Below, piece after piece: positions 1 to 12,060 of a stretch of 64,000 nucleotides of DNA; the first letter of the stretch is position 1; every line of letters starts with the position of its first letter. Origin of the DNA: Sepiola atlantica (lineage: Eukaryota; Mollusca; Cephalopoda; Sepiida; Sepiolidae). The notes beneath the pieces are model-generated. The model had not been told where the DNA came from and searched no databases. It saw only the letters and a list, made by a program, of their open reading frames with translations. The stretch covers positions 22,999,876 through 23,063,875 of the forward strand of contig OY744537.1 of the NCBI GenBank assembly GCA_963556195.1, in the 5' to 3' direction. A program made the position numbers and the translations under genes.

Positions 1-600
1 ATTTTTAAAAAATACCAAACTAACAAAATGCATTATTATTTGTAGATTTCAGATCTCAATAGCAATCATACAAAACTGTAAAACATCTTAAAAAAACAGA
101 ATCAATTTTTTTAAATGTCTGAAAAGTGTAAATTGTGTTACATATTATTTATCACATGTATGCGATTATGTGATTAATTTATAACATTTATGTGATTAAT
201 TTATCACATGTATCAGAACCTTCATTAATATAAAAAAAAACAAAAAAAAACACCTTTTCTTTTGAAATTAGGATTAATGAAATTTTCACCTGCGAATATC
301 GCACCGGTATTTTTCTGCTTTCATTACAAACACAAATCGTTCCTGTTAATTAATTTCTTAAGTGATTCAGTAGAACCCGCGAGTAATTATTGCATGCACA
401 AACTCAAAGGCCACCACGCATCACTGATATACACACACCTATACACTGTTGGCCAAAATCTTACGGCCAATGAAAATAAAGAAACGGTTTACAACTTTTT
501 CATTGTTAAACTCAACCTCTTATTTGAGTCAACATTCGAAAAATAAAACTAATTCAATAAATCTTTTTTTAATTTTTCAAATTTAATCAGGAAAATATGA
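1..600. other. AT-rich stretch, no gene seen
   Basis: Low-complexity AT-rich DNA with short repeats of a TTATCACATGTAT-like phrase around 140-215. The 94-codon open frame here has no recognisable motif and I do not call it a gene. Confidence 0.6.
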
Positions 601-639
601 ATACTTAGAAATTAGACTGAATATTGGATGGCGAGGCTA

Positions 640-1247
640 TTGAGGTTGTTCAGGGGTTTTGTTACTTGATGATACCATTGTAGGACAGAGAAGAGCTGGT
701 GCATGTGTGATTGTAAGAGTTAGGGAACTTCTCTCATTTTTAACTAGCAGAGTGTTACTGCTTTTAACCAAGGGAAGAGTCTACTGGGCATGTGTACGCA
801 GTGTAATGATGTATGGAAGTGAAACCTGGCTAGTGACGGTTGAGGACATGCGTTGCATGGAGAGAAATGATATGAAAATGATACAAGGAATGTTTAATGT
901 GAGTCTTAAAGACAGACTTAGATCTGATGAGCTCAGAGGAAGATTAAATCTTAACAGTATAGGAAGATGTATGCAGAAGACTAGACTTCCTTGGTAAGGT
1001 CACGCTAAAAGAATAGATGAGTTCTTGGGTTAGTAGATGTAAAACAGTTAAGGTAGCAGGGTTAGTTGGCAGTGGAAGGTCAAGAAAAACATGGGAGACA
1101 GTGATAATGGTGGACTTAAAAGAAAGAGGGATAAATAAAGACCTGGCCAGAGATAAGTTAATTTTGAAGTCAATTTCTAAAATCTGTCCAACACATGCCA
1201 GTATGTAAAACGGATGTTAAAGCGAATCTTACGATGATGATGATGAT
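640..1247 (+). mobile_element. LINE 3' remnant: C-terminal part of reverse transcriptase ORF
   Basis: The open frame at 659-997 reads the C-terminal end of a non-LTR retrotransposon polyprotein. It includes the hallmark YGSETW phrase, followed by a run of the type VSLKDRLRSDELR. After a stop near 996 the alignment continues in other frames (GHAKRIDE-like, then a lysine-rich tail), so the copy is frameshifted and dead. The fragment ends in a short GAT repeat (about 1232-1247), typical of RTE-like LINE tails. The clade is an inference from the motif style. There is no RT catalytic core, so the copy is strongly 5'-truncated. Confidence 0.75.
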
Positions 1248-1249
1248 TA

Positions 1250-1600
1250 GCTGGTCAAAAGTTTACGACCATATTTAAGCAAAACTTTAATTGGTAAAAA
1301 CATAAAATAATTTAATCATTTTTTGTTCAAGCCTTACTTCAATCAATATCTTCTGCTGGCATTACATTAGGTAAAAACATGGCTACGGTGGAAGAGATAA
1401 CAGTTTGAACATAGGACAATTGATAAATTGCACAAATAAATGTGACTTAGCATAACATTTTACTGCAGTTTCATGGATTTTATTGATACACTTCTGGTGA
1501 CTGGATGGTCCATGAAATTGCAGTAAAGTGTTAAGCTAAACAACATTTATTATTTACTAGTTGTACGTACCCGGCCCTGAAAGGGCTTCTCTCATTATTG
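1250..1600. other. no feature seen
   Basis: AT-rich sequence. A short inverted phrase around TTTACTGCAGTTTCATGGA (1459-1477) recurs in reverse near 1512-1530, a small foldback without further support. Confidence 0.5.
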
Positions 1601-1604
1601 ATGT

Positions 1605-1830
1605 ATTGGAGGTGACGGTGGTCAAGTGGATAACAACATAGACTGATGATCTAAGTGTGCAAAGTTCGAATCCAGTCGATTCGATAATACCACTTTCACT
1701 TAGGCATGTTGGCAACCATTACATGGTCCCTCCTGCAAGAATACCAACACCAGAATCAAGCCGGTCAACAAAATTGGACCATGTTGATTCACACAAATTT
1801 ACTTTATTATTCATGTAACTGTCTTGAATG
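1605..1830 (+). mobile_element. tRNA-headed SINE-like unit
   Basis: A tRNA-like head carries box A-like TGGTCAAGTGG (about 1618-1628) and box B-like AGTTCGAATCC (about 1663-1673), with spacing fitting an RNA polymerase III promoter. The body runs on with no coding signal to about 1830. It is too diverged from a cloverleaf to be a tRNA gene. The 3' border is uncertain. Confidence 0.6.
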
Positions 1831-3140
1831 ACTATGGCCTCAATAGAGCCAAACACAAAAAGATCACCAAATATCAGGACCTCATGAATGACTTAAAAAC
1901 AACATGGTCTCTGAAAGAAATAAACATTATACTGATTGTGGTAGACGCAACTTAAAAAATCTTTAAAGTTATTTAGACACAATCTCAGAAAGACCAACTT
2001 GTAGTGAAATACAGATAGCAACCCTAAAAGGGACATTGTCTATCCTTAAAAGAGCCCTCAGATATAAATTTAAACTATAACGAAATCAAGTGTTATCTCC
2101 AGGAAGAATCCCTTTAATCTCTTTGAACTAACTGAAATATTTTTTTTAAACAGGGGGATTCTTCTTATTTTCATTTTTTGTTTCGCTATTTGTTTTTTTA
2201 AACTATGCATTTGTTTTTTATAAGTTTATTTTTTAAATAGGAGTTTTAAAGTTTAATTATTATGGTATCGTTTTGTATCATCACTGGTGAGATTTGACTT
2301 TGTAAAACTGTTGCAAATTTCTTAAAGGTCCTGAAGGATATGGAATAAGAATTTCAAGCCATTGGCCCAAGAAAATTTTGTTAGCGTTGGCCAGTAGTGT
2401 GACAAGATTAGATGTTGGGTGTCTAAAAATGGAAAATTCCACATACGATTAGTTGAGCAAGAAAATGGGGTTTTCCATTAGAGGACAAGTTAGAAGTTAG
2501 GCTAATGTGTATTGGTAGTTACGTCATGAGAGGAAGTATGTGGCAGAAAAGCAAGAGAATTTCTGCATTTTTTTTTTTTTTTCTTTAGGCCTTCATCACC
2601 ATCTGAAGGTTGAAAGGGATAAATGGAGTTTATTTAGATGTAAATTACTGTAAAGATTACTGTAAAAAGTAAAACCAAATCCCAGAGCAAATTATAGTTA
2701 TTTGTTGTTCTTTTTAATTGATGCTATTATCCCAGCCACAAGGAGAAAAGGGAGAAAAAAGACAACATCTCTATGACTACTACTGAGAGACAAACATCTG
2801 TTTTTGTCCAGAATACAATGCCGGCTAGTTGGTCACAATGGGGATCGAAGAACACCCCTACACAATATTACAAGTCGCTTATTTCCATGGTAATGTTAGT
2901 AGGATACAATGGGTTGTTCAGCAAGACACTACCTAATCATCCAACCAGATTAAGGTCCTTGCAGATGAAGAATGCAACTCAATTGCAATAAGACAGCATT
3001 TTTGAGGGGAAGAATTTAGAAAACGTAAATGTGTTCATTCAATGCCTCATTCTGCGCCACAAAACGGCTCGGTTAAACTTTTGTGAGAAGCACCAAACAT
3101 TGGACATAGGAAAGAGGAAGAAAGTTTTGTTCTCTAATGA
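1830..3140. other. no gene recognised
   Basis: Non-repetitive-looking AT-rich DNA plus a T run at 2568-2582. The 72-codon frame at 2773-2991 has no motif that I can place. Confidence 0.5.
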
Positions 3141-3149
3141 AAATTATAT

Positions 3150-3345
3150 TTACCTCCCCCGCAGGAGGTTAGACACAAGGTGAGGTTTTGAAAAGCCAGC
3201 GCACGAAGTGAAGTGCGCTCTGGCCTATAAAAAATGCCTGAGCTGCCCCGTCAGCATTCTCTGGTAGAGGTGCATCAGACGATTAACAATAAACTAGCCC
3301 TTTCTCAAAGAGAGAAGTTAGTCTGAGAAGGCGGACCTCCTAGGA
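3150..3345 (-). mobile_element. body fragment of the U2-headed SINE family, head missing
   Basis: Matches the body of the copies at 15090-15425, 20485-20801 and 54030-54352: CCTCCCCCGCAGGAGG box, GGTTAGACACAAGG, GCCAGCGC, and GGCGGACCTCCTAGGACT. The U2-derived head expected at higher coordinates is absent. In its place sits the tail phrase GTTACATCGGCCGAAACGT of another SINE family, so this is a junction of two families. Confidence 0.7.
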
Positions 3346-3410
3346 CTTTGGGTTGTTACATCGGCCGAAACGTGAATGTAACAACCAAGAATAATAATCC
3401 GAATAATTCT
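3346..3410 (+). mobile_element. fragment of a SINE tail with hammerhead-like 3' half
   Basis: TTACATCGGCCGAAACGTG followed by an AATAATNCGAATAAT-like end is the same tail as at 57055-57135. Only the GAAA half is here; the CTGA half is missing. Confidence 0.5.
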
Positions 3411-3419
3411 AATAATCAA

Positions 3420-5815
3420 TTCTCATTTTAAAAAAATATCTCTTTCTCTCTCGCATAATATTTACCCGGTGTTGCCTGGGTGGAGTTGTTTTGTTGGCTT
3501 TGTAAGAAAAAAATAAGTTAAAATACTGAAAGTTGCATTAAAAAAAAAATGTGGTCGAAACGGGGACAAAAAAATCATGCGTTCAAGTTTACGTGATGCG
3601 ACAACAACAAAAAACAATTATGTTCATCATAAATGGCTGTATGTCTGAATTTCCAAAATAAAAAGTTGCGGATAACGTATTTGCACAGAATGTCTACTGT
3701 TTATAACAGCTCTGCACTGAATAGGCAAGTGTTTAAAAGTGAAATAAAAAATTTAAAAAAAAAAACATTTAAAAAGGATTAGGTAACGATATTCTGAACC
3801 GTGATGGTTCAAATAAATATGATTAACAGTGTTAATGCTTCGAACTTTCTTTAAAGTAAATCATTTAAATAACATTTTTAGTGAAAGATGGAAATTTTAA
3901 AGTTGCGAGCACATGCAATGTTTCGAATCTTGACGGGTCAACTAAATATGAAAATAAAAACAATTAACAAAAAAATGAATAATCTTTTTTTTTATCTAAT
4001 GCAAACAATTTTAAAACGAGTATATCACTCGATATATTTAAAATACTCTTCTAACATGAAGTTATTTTCTTGTCTCTCTGAATTTACAAAATAAAAAATT
4101 GTGAATAAGAGGTTTGCACAGAATATTGTATGTTTATAACAGCTCCACACTGAATAGACAAGTACGTAAAACCGAAATAAAACTGGAAAAAAAACCCCAT
4201 TAAAAGGAATAGCCAAAAATATATGCTTAATTATGATTGTAGAAATTGATCGCTGATCAGATTAGAATGTACGCGTGGAGACCCCTAATGGATTGCCTTA
4301 TCCAATCTGACATAACGACACTTAATATTGAAAACATCTTTATTAGATATTACTTTCCGGTGAAGTTAAAATCACTTTTGAATGTCGATTGTAGGGTGTA
4401 AACAGAATCCTTGAAACTGTCTATTAAAAAGTCATTTTTGTTTTTATTTAAAAATACCGTAAGCAATTAGAAATAGCCCTTTTATCTGCATTAAAAATTT
4501 ACGCGACTGACATAGGATTTAGTTGTGATTTTAGTTTTTAAACTAAGACATACAAATGAAGTTGTGTATGTTCGAGAGAGAGAGAGAGAGTGTGTGTGTG
4601 TGTTATAGTAAGCATATAGAGAGAGTGGTGATGGCATAAAAATAACATTTGAATGCATAAACAGAATCTTTGAAACTATTCATTAAAAAGTAATTTGTGA
4701 TTAATGTAAAAATTCATTGAGCAATTAAAACTGAAAAGTAAATCATTTTTTATTTATCAATTACGAATAGTTTTTTTTACTTGTATTAATTGTGTTTCTT
4801 CAAGTCGCCGGTGTGCTCCATATTAAGTGATCAGCTGCAATATTTTCGGCTAAATATTCTTAAATTGTCTTAAATTGTATTGTTTTCATTTTATCAAATG
4901 TGTTTGCTTTCAATTAGGATTTGAAAAAGTAATTTAACAAAAAAAAATCTGATTTGTTAAAAGTATTTTTAACTTAATTCGACAGAATAATCCATGTGAA
5001 TTGAGTAAACGCATTATTTTCTGGTTAATTTCAGAATTTGTGTCTTATTAAATTTATTACCCGGTGTATTTGGTGACAATAAGAGGACTTCTGAGTGAGA
5101 AAGGAAATTCTCCACCCCTTTTTTCTAAAGATTACTAAACAAAACGGAACAGTGATCAGGATTAAATATTAAAATACTAAAATTGATTGGAAATACATTT
5201 TTTTCTAACAGCACATACCAATGTTTGCCTTATATGACTGATAGAATAGATTTATGTATGTGCCTTTTCTTATGAAATCTATCGCTTATAAAAGTATGGG
5301 GGTGGGGGGAATGACTTTACTTTATATATATAAGATTGTTACATACATATATTTATGACGAAATGCTGTTGCCAAGTAATAGAGCTTCTAACAATGTACA
5401 TGAAGTGAAAAGCAATCTATACTGGTTTCTATAAACAAAAATCAACGTCGATAGAAATGATTTCTTGATTGAAAAGAAATGACCAAAGTAAACATCAAGC
5501 AAAAAAAATCAATGATAAAAAGTAGATATTAGGAGTAGAGAGACCACGGCCATTGAAACAAGAGAGAAAAATATGACTAATGTTGCTAAATACGTAGTTA
5601 TTATAAGAAGGAAATCTTTTTTCTTTTTATATTTTAATTTTATAATAATACTGGAAAAGCTTAATTTAGACTTCATCAATTAAACTGTTTTACTAATGTT
5701 GTATATTTCTACTTAGAAATCAAACCAAACTTTTTGGCAAAAAATATCACAGTGCAGCAAGCCATTTAGAATGATAGAAAATATTTACATCCATATATAG
5801 TTGGGATGTTTGTAA
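3420..5815. other. AT-rich DNA with old internal duplications
   Basis: The segments 3645-3770 and 4075-4205 are diverged copies of one another (shared phrase TTTGCACAGAAT, then TTTATAACAGCTC). The segments near 4380-4450 and 4630-4710 also resemble each other (AAACAGAATC...GAAACT...ATTAAAAAGT). A GA/GT simple repeat lies at 4574-4602. No gene is recognisable. The phrase TTACCCGGTGTTGCCTGG near 3463 resembles Helitron 3' ends read on the minus strand. Confidence 0.5.
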
Positions 5816-5819
5816 AAGA

Positions 5820-6060
5820 CCACTTTAAACTTGGATATGGTAGGCATCATCAAAACCTCCTCTTGCAGGCTGTGCCACGGAGCAGAATGGAGATTTATAT
5901 TCCAGTAAATGATGTTGTATGCCAAAATCAAGTTCTATCACATCATCCACTGCTCAAGTGAGAACAGATTTACTCTTTGAAGCCGCTCTTTATAGGTAAA
6001 CGTGGAGAGTCGCGCTCCAGATGTACAATATCTATTTGAAGATAAGGAGTTGATGCTTCA
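5820..6060 (-). mobile_element. LINE C-terminal remnant (CR1/L2-like phrase)
   Basis: The minus-strand translation gives TYKERLQRVNLFSLEQ, a conserved phrase near the C-terminus of CR1/L2-type LINE polyproteins. It is followed by stops and then a recognisable continuation (DLILAYNII). Short, stop-interrupted relic. Confidence 0.6.
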
Positions 6061-6374
6061 ATCGTTTTAAACATGCTTCATCAGAAAATTGGTATTGGTG
6101 GGATTTTGAATGCCTTACGCACTCAGCATCCCAGGTAGTTTGGCCATGTACAGCATGCAACCTTTTACATCAACTCCATAACATGTCTAGATACCCAAAG
6201 CAGTAGGTCTGGTACTACCAGATCAGGCTGTCTGAAGATACCGCCTTCCTGACTTAAAATGCGCCAAACATTGATGTTATTGTTTTTTCCTTTCCCTTTG
6301 CAAGACGCAATCATGTTCTGCAAAGCCAAAAACAAAAACAAGTTTTCCTCTACAAAACAACCGAATCAAACACC

Positions 6375-6505
6375 ATGAATAAATGTTTGAAGATATAAAG
6401 AACTTGAAGCATAAAAACTTTTACCAAAATGACCGGATTCAGCATTAAATGACCCAAAAAGGGTTGATATACCGTAAAACAAAACAACCAAACCAAAGCA
6501 GTAGG
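6375..6505 (+). repeat. dispersed repeat R1 (copy 1)
   Basis: Contains ACTTGAAGCATAAAAACTTT and CCAAAATGACCGGATTC, found again at 36325-36440, 36440-36575 and in part at 49115-49200. No coding content. Class unknown. Confidence 0.7.
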
Positions 6506-6589
6506 GAGTATGGTAGACCGAAGAAAAAACATTTCTTGAGTACGTAAAAGTCATTTGACTGCATGCAGCATGACTGATATCAACCCTTT

Positions 6590-6700
6590 GGATCGGATTG
6601 CATGGAGAGTAGGCGTAAGACATTGCCTGGTGTTGCGCACCTTGGAGTCCGGGACGCTCGCAGCACTCTAAATACCAAAATGATGATGATGATGATTGAT
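6590..6700 (+). repeat. dispersed repeat R2 ending in GAT repeats
   Basis: Phrase GTAAGACATTGCCTGGTGTT, then CACTCTAAATACCAAAATG followed by (GAT)n. Related copies are at 14745-14800 and 43200-43290. The GAT-rich end suggests a SINE or LINE tail mobilised by an RTE-type LINE (inference). Confidence 0.55.
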
Positions 6701-6789
6701 AAGTATGAACTTGGAGGTCAGCTTCCCTCCTGTCTGTCAATCTTCCCAGTATTTAAAAATACAGTAGATTGGTCTTCTGCATCTTCAGT

Positions 6790-8200
6790 ACAGACCAATC
6801 AGTCCCCTGTGCATCATGAGTAAGTTGCTTGAATCTGTGATAAATCAAGAAGTTGTCAACCATCTCAGCAAAAACAATCTACTCAGTGACAAGCAATATG
6901 GATTTCGTCCTGCAAGATCAACAGCTTGTGTGCTGACTGTAATATCACACAGGATCAGTGAATCTATTGACAGGGGTTTGGTTTCGAGAGCAATAGCTCT
7001 TGACATATCAAATGCTTTTGATAGGGTTTGGCACAAAGGTTTACATCACAAGCTAACTAGCTATGGAATATCTGGCAATGTCTTCTCAACCATCAAATCC
7101 TTTCTCTCTGATAGGTTTATAAAAGTAGTTGTTGATGGGCAGAAGTCTGAAGCACATTGTATCAACACCTGTGTGCTAAAAGGATCCATTCTGGGCCCAA
7201 CCCTCTTTCTGATATTCATTAATGATCTCCCAAATCACATTCTAAGATCATTCGTTGACATCTATGCAGATGACACAAACATCTAAGACAACATTTTGAA
7301 GGGCGTTAGTGATCAAAATCTTTCTGATTCTCTCTTCTGACCTGGAGCACGTCGTGCAATGGAGGAAAAGATGGCTGGTTTCTTTTAATAGATCTAAAAC
7401 CACTCTTTTTACCATCAATGCTCAAATCCTCACTTTGCCCTAATCAAAATGAATGACTCTCTCCTTGAGGAAGCCCCTTCTTTGATAAGCTTCTGGCATT
7501 AACCTTTGACCTTCACTCCAGACCTGAAATGGAAAACTAACATCAAATCTGTTGCTAAGGTTGCTGGAAAAATGGCTGGATCATTCTACTGCTCTAGAAA
7601 ATATTTCACTCCTGACGCAATCCTCTACCTGTATAAGAGTCAAATACGTCCTAAGATGGAGCACTGCTGACACATCTGGGGAGGTGCCGCTCAGAGCTTC
7701 CTTTCCTGCCTTGACAGAGTACAAAACCGACTTCGAAATCTAGTGGGAGATGTCCTCTTCTCTTCCCTACAGCCTCTTTCTCACAGAAGAGAGGTTGCTC
7801 GTTTTTCTCTACTCTGTCGTTATTTTCATGGCAGGTGCTCGACTGATCTTCAATCTATGGTTACACCCTTGTAAAACATTCACAACAAAACCTTGTATAG
7901 CTGCAACCTCTGTAAATAATTTTACTTTCTTCCTCTGTGTACCTAAAACTAAACGAAACTTCCATGAACAAAGTTTTTTTCCAAGAACTGCTCGTCTTTG
8001 GAACACAGTGCCACGGGCCTGCTTCCCAGCTAGCTACAACATGGTGGTTCAATTTTAACAAATTCTTATTGAGCCGTCCTTTTAAATAATCAAATTCCAT
8101 CCTGACGGTGTTGTCTCACCGTCCACCTGATAAACTCATTAACCCTTATCCTTTAGTGACGTTTGGGCCTTATAAGCGGTGACTCATTAGTGCATAAACA
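6790..8200 (+). mobile_element. non-LTR retrotransposon, RT domain to 3' end, inactivated
   Basis: The frame at 6816-7286 encodes the reverse-transcriptase core of a CR1/Jockey-like LINE. It shows GFRPARST, the ALDISNAFDRVWH block with catalytic Asp, a diverged SxLGP block, and the YADDT catalytic box at the end. A stop follows YADDTNI. The rest of the ORF (thumb, then the LYKSQIRPKMEHC...HIWGGA block and the C-terminal FFPRTARLWNTVPRACFP block) can be followed to about 8060 through several frameshifts and stops. A 3' non-coding tail with TGACTCATTAGT follows. The start is truncated; no endonuclease domain or ORF1 is present. At least ten shorter 3' copies occur in this window. Confidence 0.85.
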
Positions 8201-8640
8201 AAAAAGATAGTTGATTGGTTAGCTTGATAATGTGACATAGAGAAAGATTTGTAGTTGGATTTCAGTTACAGTACAAATCTTAGAAGCCAGGTGTACTGTA
8301 CAGTTGTGATAGGAGTGCTTAGACTCCTGTGGAGATGGTCCAAGTCACAGTTAAATAAAATATAATTTAAGTTGAAATTGTCTTTGTCATCCTTTTTTAT
8401 GAATATATATATCAGTCCCAAGAAAAGTATCCAGAGAATTGTTCCAACTCTGGTCGACAAAAGACAGATAATATCCATATTCCTCATCAAGAATCTAACA
8501 CTAATAAGCATGAAAAATATGTTTTAATCACATATATGAATTAAGACTATGAACTAAATCGATTTACAAATTGGCATGGAATCTTTTTTATTATGAAATA
8601 TTCAAAAATATTAATTGAAACTTGATTACAAATAATTATA
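8200..8640. other. no feature seen
   Basis: AT-rich sequence with no recognised repeat or open frame of interest. Confidence 0.5.
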
Positions 8641-9015
8641 TGATGTATGTTTTCAATAAAATAAGAAAAAAAATCTAAATCTAGATTTTATAACAGAAAT
8701 TAATTAGCACTAGTCATGAAATGTATGTTTTCAATGAAATATGATAAAAATCTAAATCCAGATTTTATATCGAATATCAATTAGCACTAGTCATGAAGTG
8801 TATGTTTTCAATGAAATATGAAAAAAATCTAAATCCAGATTTAATAACTGAAATCAATTTAGAATAGTCATGAAATATGAAAAAAAAATCCAGATTTTAT
8901 AACGGAAATCAATTTCAATTTACAGTAGTCATGAAATGTATGTTTTCAATGAAACATTAAATGTGAATAATTTATAGAGGAAAGCAATTATCCAATAGAC
9001 ATGAAATGTATGTTT
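8640..9015. repeat. diverged tandem repeat, about 60-77 bp unit, about 5 copies
   Basis: The phrase CATGAAATGTATGTTTTCAA recurs near 8645, 8716, 8792, 8934 and 8999, separated by an AAATCTAAATCCAGATTTTA segment. Unit length varies because some copies lost part of the unit. Confidence 0.8.
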
Positions 9016-9795
9016 TCAATGAAGTAATCAAAAATATAAATTAAGATTTTATGAATAAGCATTTTTCCATTAAGTTTCCATAAATATTAATTTGGACAGA
9101 TTTACCAAATAGCATGTAATATATTTTCAATGATCGATTAAAAAAATAGTAAAAGATTGCTACCAGATTTTGTTGGGAGGGGAGGGGGGAGGTATTCATG
9201 ACATCATTCACGCGTCTTTATTTATTTTTTATTTAAAAACTATGAATTACTTAAATTGTATTATTTTTGTTTTGTTTGTTTTTTGTTGTCTGTTTTTTTT
9301 TTTTTTACCAAAACAAAAACTTGGTCCAATGAGATACTAATTTTGGAAATCCTTGTGCAGCACCGAGGAACTAAATTTATCAACTACGAAGGAATAACAT
9401 TTCTGAACCCTTAATTCCAGCTCGAAAGAAAAGGCGCTCTACAAAAAAATCTGGTGGGGACAAACCAACGATTGAGTTGATTGCTGTCCATCCATTGAAA
9501 ATGATAGAATATCCCAAGGACGAAGGTAGTGTAGGCTATTGGCTAGCATGCTCTCCCTCGAGGATTGCTGCATGACAGCCGCATGATACCCTTGGGTGTG
9601 CTGGTTGGGGGTAGAACACGGTGCATTTTCGTTGAAGAATCAAACTCTCATTCAACCACCTTTTTTTTCTTGATAGAATTTAGTTGAATTATGACTTGCA
9701 AACAAAAAAATTATTTTGATGGTGTTAAAACATTTTTTAATGTTTCCTCCTAACTATTTATAAACGAATGTTTTTATGTTTCGAATTTTTTTTTA
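9016..9795. other. no gene recognised
   Basis: AT-rich DNA. T and T/G runs lie at 9270-9306. A GC-richer patch at 9490-9620 has no coding signal that I can identify. Confidence 0.45.
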
Positions 9796-9799
9796 GATG

Positions 9800-9900
9800 A
9801 GGATTGATAATTTGTATTATTTTGATTACTATTCTCATCTTGGTTGTTATATTCATAACGTTTTGGCCGATGTAACCTCCAACCTTTTTCAGGTACATCT
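9800..9900 (-). mobile_element. SINE tail with hammerhead-like motif (degenerate)
   Basis: On the minus strand ACCTGAAAAAGGTTGGAGG is followed by TTACATCGGCCAAAACGTTA. Same family as 57055-57135, with a mutated core (CTGAAAA; AAAA for GAAA). Confidence 0.55.
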
Positions 9901-9984
9901 TTTTTAACTTGGGAATGTAATAGTCGAACTCGAGAACTTGTACGGAATTTTGAACGCTTTTACCATGTTATACCATCTGTTGAC

Positions 9985-10095
9985 GGAGACATGTAGTGTA
10001 AGAGATAATAATAACGTTGGTTAACAATCAGTTATAAATGACAGTCTTCTGGAGGTTGAGGGTTCGATCCTTACTACAGGTGAGTCTTCCTTGCG
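9985..10095 (+). mobile_element. tRNA-like SINE head
   Basis: Ends in GAGGGTTCGATCCTTACTAC, which holds a good box B (GGTTCGATCC). It resembles the head at 56818-56900. The matching body and tail are about 400 bp further on (10500-10800), suggesting a later insertion between them. Confidence 0.55.
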
Positions 10096-10157
10096 TGTCT
10101 TTGAAGTGTCATGTGATCATATGAAAAGTTTCACACTTTTTTATGCAGTCCTTTGTA

Positions 10158-10380
10158 TTACTGTTGTACTGTGCAAAACCTTTCAAGCTGTGCTTGGTTG
10201 GGCAGTAGGGGGGGGGAGACAAGGCAGTGTTGCATCGTATGGTCCTCTTCTCCACATTCACAGATGATTGGGGCAGTTTTGTAGCCTGATCTACTCATAG
10301 CAACTTTTAATCGCTCATTTCTGTTCTCAGGCGGTTGAATGTTTTCTACTGGAGCCAAAGTGCTTCTAAACCGGGATAGA
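10158..10380 (-). mobile_element. LINE polyprotein C-terminal fragment
   Basis: The minus-strand frame (10158-10358) contains CECGEEDHTMQHCL, the cysteine/histidine motif found just before the end of many LINE ORF2 proteins. The open frame ends in a stop soon after. It interrupts the SINE whose head is at 9985 and body at 10500 (inference). Confidence 0.65.
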
Positions 10381-10499
10381 GTGCCTCAGAAGGGAGGGAT
10401 TCCCATGTCAGTAGGTGGGGAGGCCATTCTCTAGCCGTCTAGTCCACAGTTGTAGTCTGGTCTCTTCCTGAGATGGTGTTAGGGGTTCGACATGGCTGA

Positions 10500-10800
10500 G
10501 GAAGCTTCTCTACAGGCGATAATAACTAAGAATAACATAATTAATTAACACTTCTACCCGGTCATGGCTGACGGAGTGAGAACAATATACCTTTGTGGAT
10601 TCAATTCAAAATTCTGTAACGGTTCTACAGTTCGATATAAAGATTCCCAAGTTCAACCATTTGGTTTCCAAGTTAAAAAAAAAAAAAAATGCACTTGAAG
10701 AACGTTGGAGGCTACATCGGCTCAAACATTGTAAATATAAGAACCAAGATGAGAATAGTAGTCTGAATAACCCAAATAATATGAATGTTTGTATGTATTT
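10500..10800 (+). mobile_element. SINE body and hammerhead-like tail
   Basis: Shares AACTAAGAATAACAT, CTTCTACCCGGTCATGGCT and the tail CATCGGCTCAAACATTGT with the fuller copy at 56815-57135. The internal A run at 10677-10689 is simple sequence. Confidence 0.6.
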
Positions 10801-10929
10801 TGTCTTTAGTCCAAGTTGTCTGCCCTTGTCTTGTTCCCCCCCCCCCTCATCTCTCCATCCATGCCTGTTATATTTTTACCTTTACTTGGAAATGCTATAT
10901 CTTGAGAACCTAAACAAATGTATACAATA

Positions 10930-11460
10930 ATGATTTACCTACTCTGTGATTTCTCATGGTACCACTACGGGGGTGGGTGGGTGGGGGGGGGGATATAAAA
11001 TGCAAAGGAATGCAGATAAATGGCAGGGAAAAAGCGCAACTTTTTTTTTAACAGAATTTATTTGATGTTGTTGACCCAGAAAGATCTTTTCAAAATGAAA
11101 TATGCATCAAAACAAATGGTAGAAAATAAACTTAACAGATTGAAATTTACTTGAATCCATTAATACAGCTTAGTTGTTCAATGCTTAACCAGTTTCATTG
11201 TTAAGATCACTACATTTTCGTCTAATTTTTAGTATATTTAAAATATTTCCTAACATTAAAGGGTCATCCAACTCTAACCCTAACCCCTGGAGGTCTTATT
11301 ATATACTGTGGGAGTTTAAAACATGAAATGAAATTTCAGACAAGATAGAAATGTTTAGTATATGGAATAGTCGATAAGCATGTAACAGACTAATAGAAAT
11401 AAGAACTGTGTTATCATTTTTATTAGTATGTTTACATGTTTATCCACTATTCTGTACATT
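10930..11460. other. no gene recognised
   Basis: AT-rich DNA with a G-rich run (10968-10992). Nothing else stands out. Confidence 0.5.
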
Positions 11461-11461
11461 T

Positions 11462-11480
11462 CATTATATATATATATATA
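11462..11480. repeat. (TA)n tract
   Basis: Short TA microsatellite directly abutting the left end of the MITE at 11481. Confidence 0.9.
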
Positions 11481-11869
11481 CAGGGTGGGCAAAAATAAGG
11501 GTCCTATTTTTAAAAATTCATAACTTTTTTATTTATTGATTTTTTTTTATTTATTTTTTTTTTTTTAGAATAAGTAAAGGACCCCTTCCGAAGCAAGCAT
11601 GAGCCGTATTAGCCCTAAGGAACGTACCCTCATTTAGAAAACATTATTTTTGCTTAAAAAACTCAAAACAGTGTAAAAAAACAATACTTTAGTTTTTGTA
11701 AGTTTTAAGAAGTGTTTTTCGGCTAAAATTTGTTTTGTTTATTTCAAAAAATCTCGGAAGGGTCAGTCTACACACACATAAAGTTTGATGAGTTTAACTT
11801 TTATTTTGTGGAAGTTATTCAAATTCAAGTTATTCAAATTTAAAGATAGGACCCTTATTTTGGCCCACC

Positions 11870-11872
<3 letters not shown>
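11481..11872 (+). mobile_element. MITE family M1, copy 1 (TA-flanked, Tc1/mariner-like)
   Basis: Begins CAGGGTGGGCAAAAATAAGG and ends with the inverted counterpart CCTTATTTTGGCCCACCCTG, giving terminal inverted repeats of about 30 bp. TA flanks both ends, as expected for Tc1/mariner-type cut-and-paste insertion. No transposase ORF is present. Near-identical copies are at 19385-19766 (inverted) and 48693-49076. Confidence 0.85.

Positions 11873-11905
<33 letters not shown>
11873..11905. repeat. (TA)n tract
   Basis: TA microsatellite immediately right of the M1 MITE, so that element sits inside a TA array. Confidence 0.9.
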
Positions 11906-11907
<2 letters not shown>

Positions 11908-11989
11908 TATCTACAGATAGCTGTTTCGTTTTTTCAATGTTCATCCGTGTGGCTAGACGTAGTGAACGCATCAACTCAGAGATCCTAAC

Positions 11990-12060
11990 CCTGGTCATCA
12001 GTTACTACTGATTGTGACAGTCCAGTGTTCTACCATATAGGCTAACAAGTCACCTGCTAT
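11990..12060 (-). other. tRNA-like fragment
   Basis: On the minus strand TTAGCCTATATGGTAGAACA resembles a tRNA D-arm/box A region, and AGGGTTAGGATCTC stands where box B would be. Diverged; probably a SINE head. Confidence 0.35.

Noticed and set aside
11261..11290. Telomere-like CTAACCCTAACCCC
   Set aside because: Two units only; chance or a tiny insertion, not an array.
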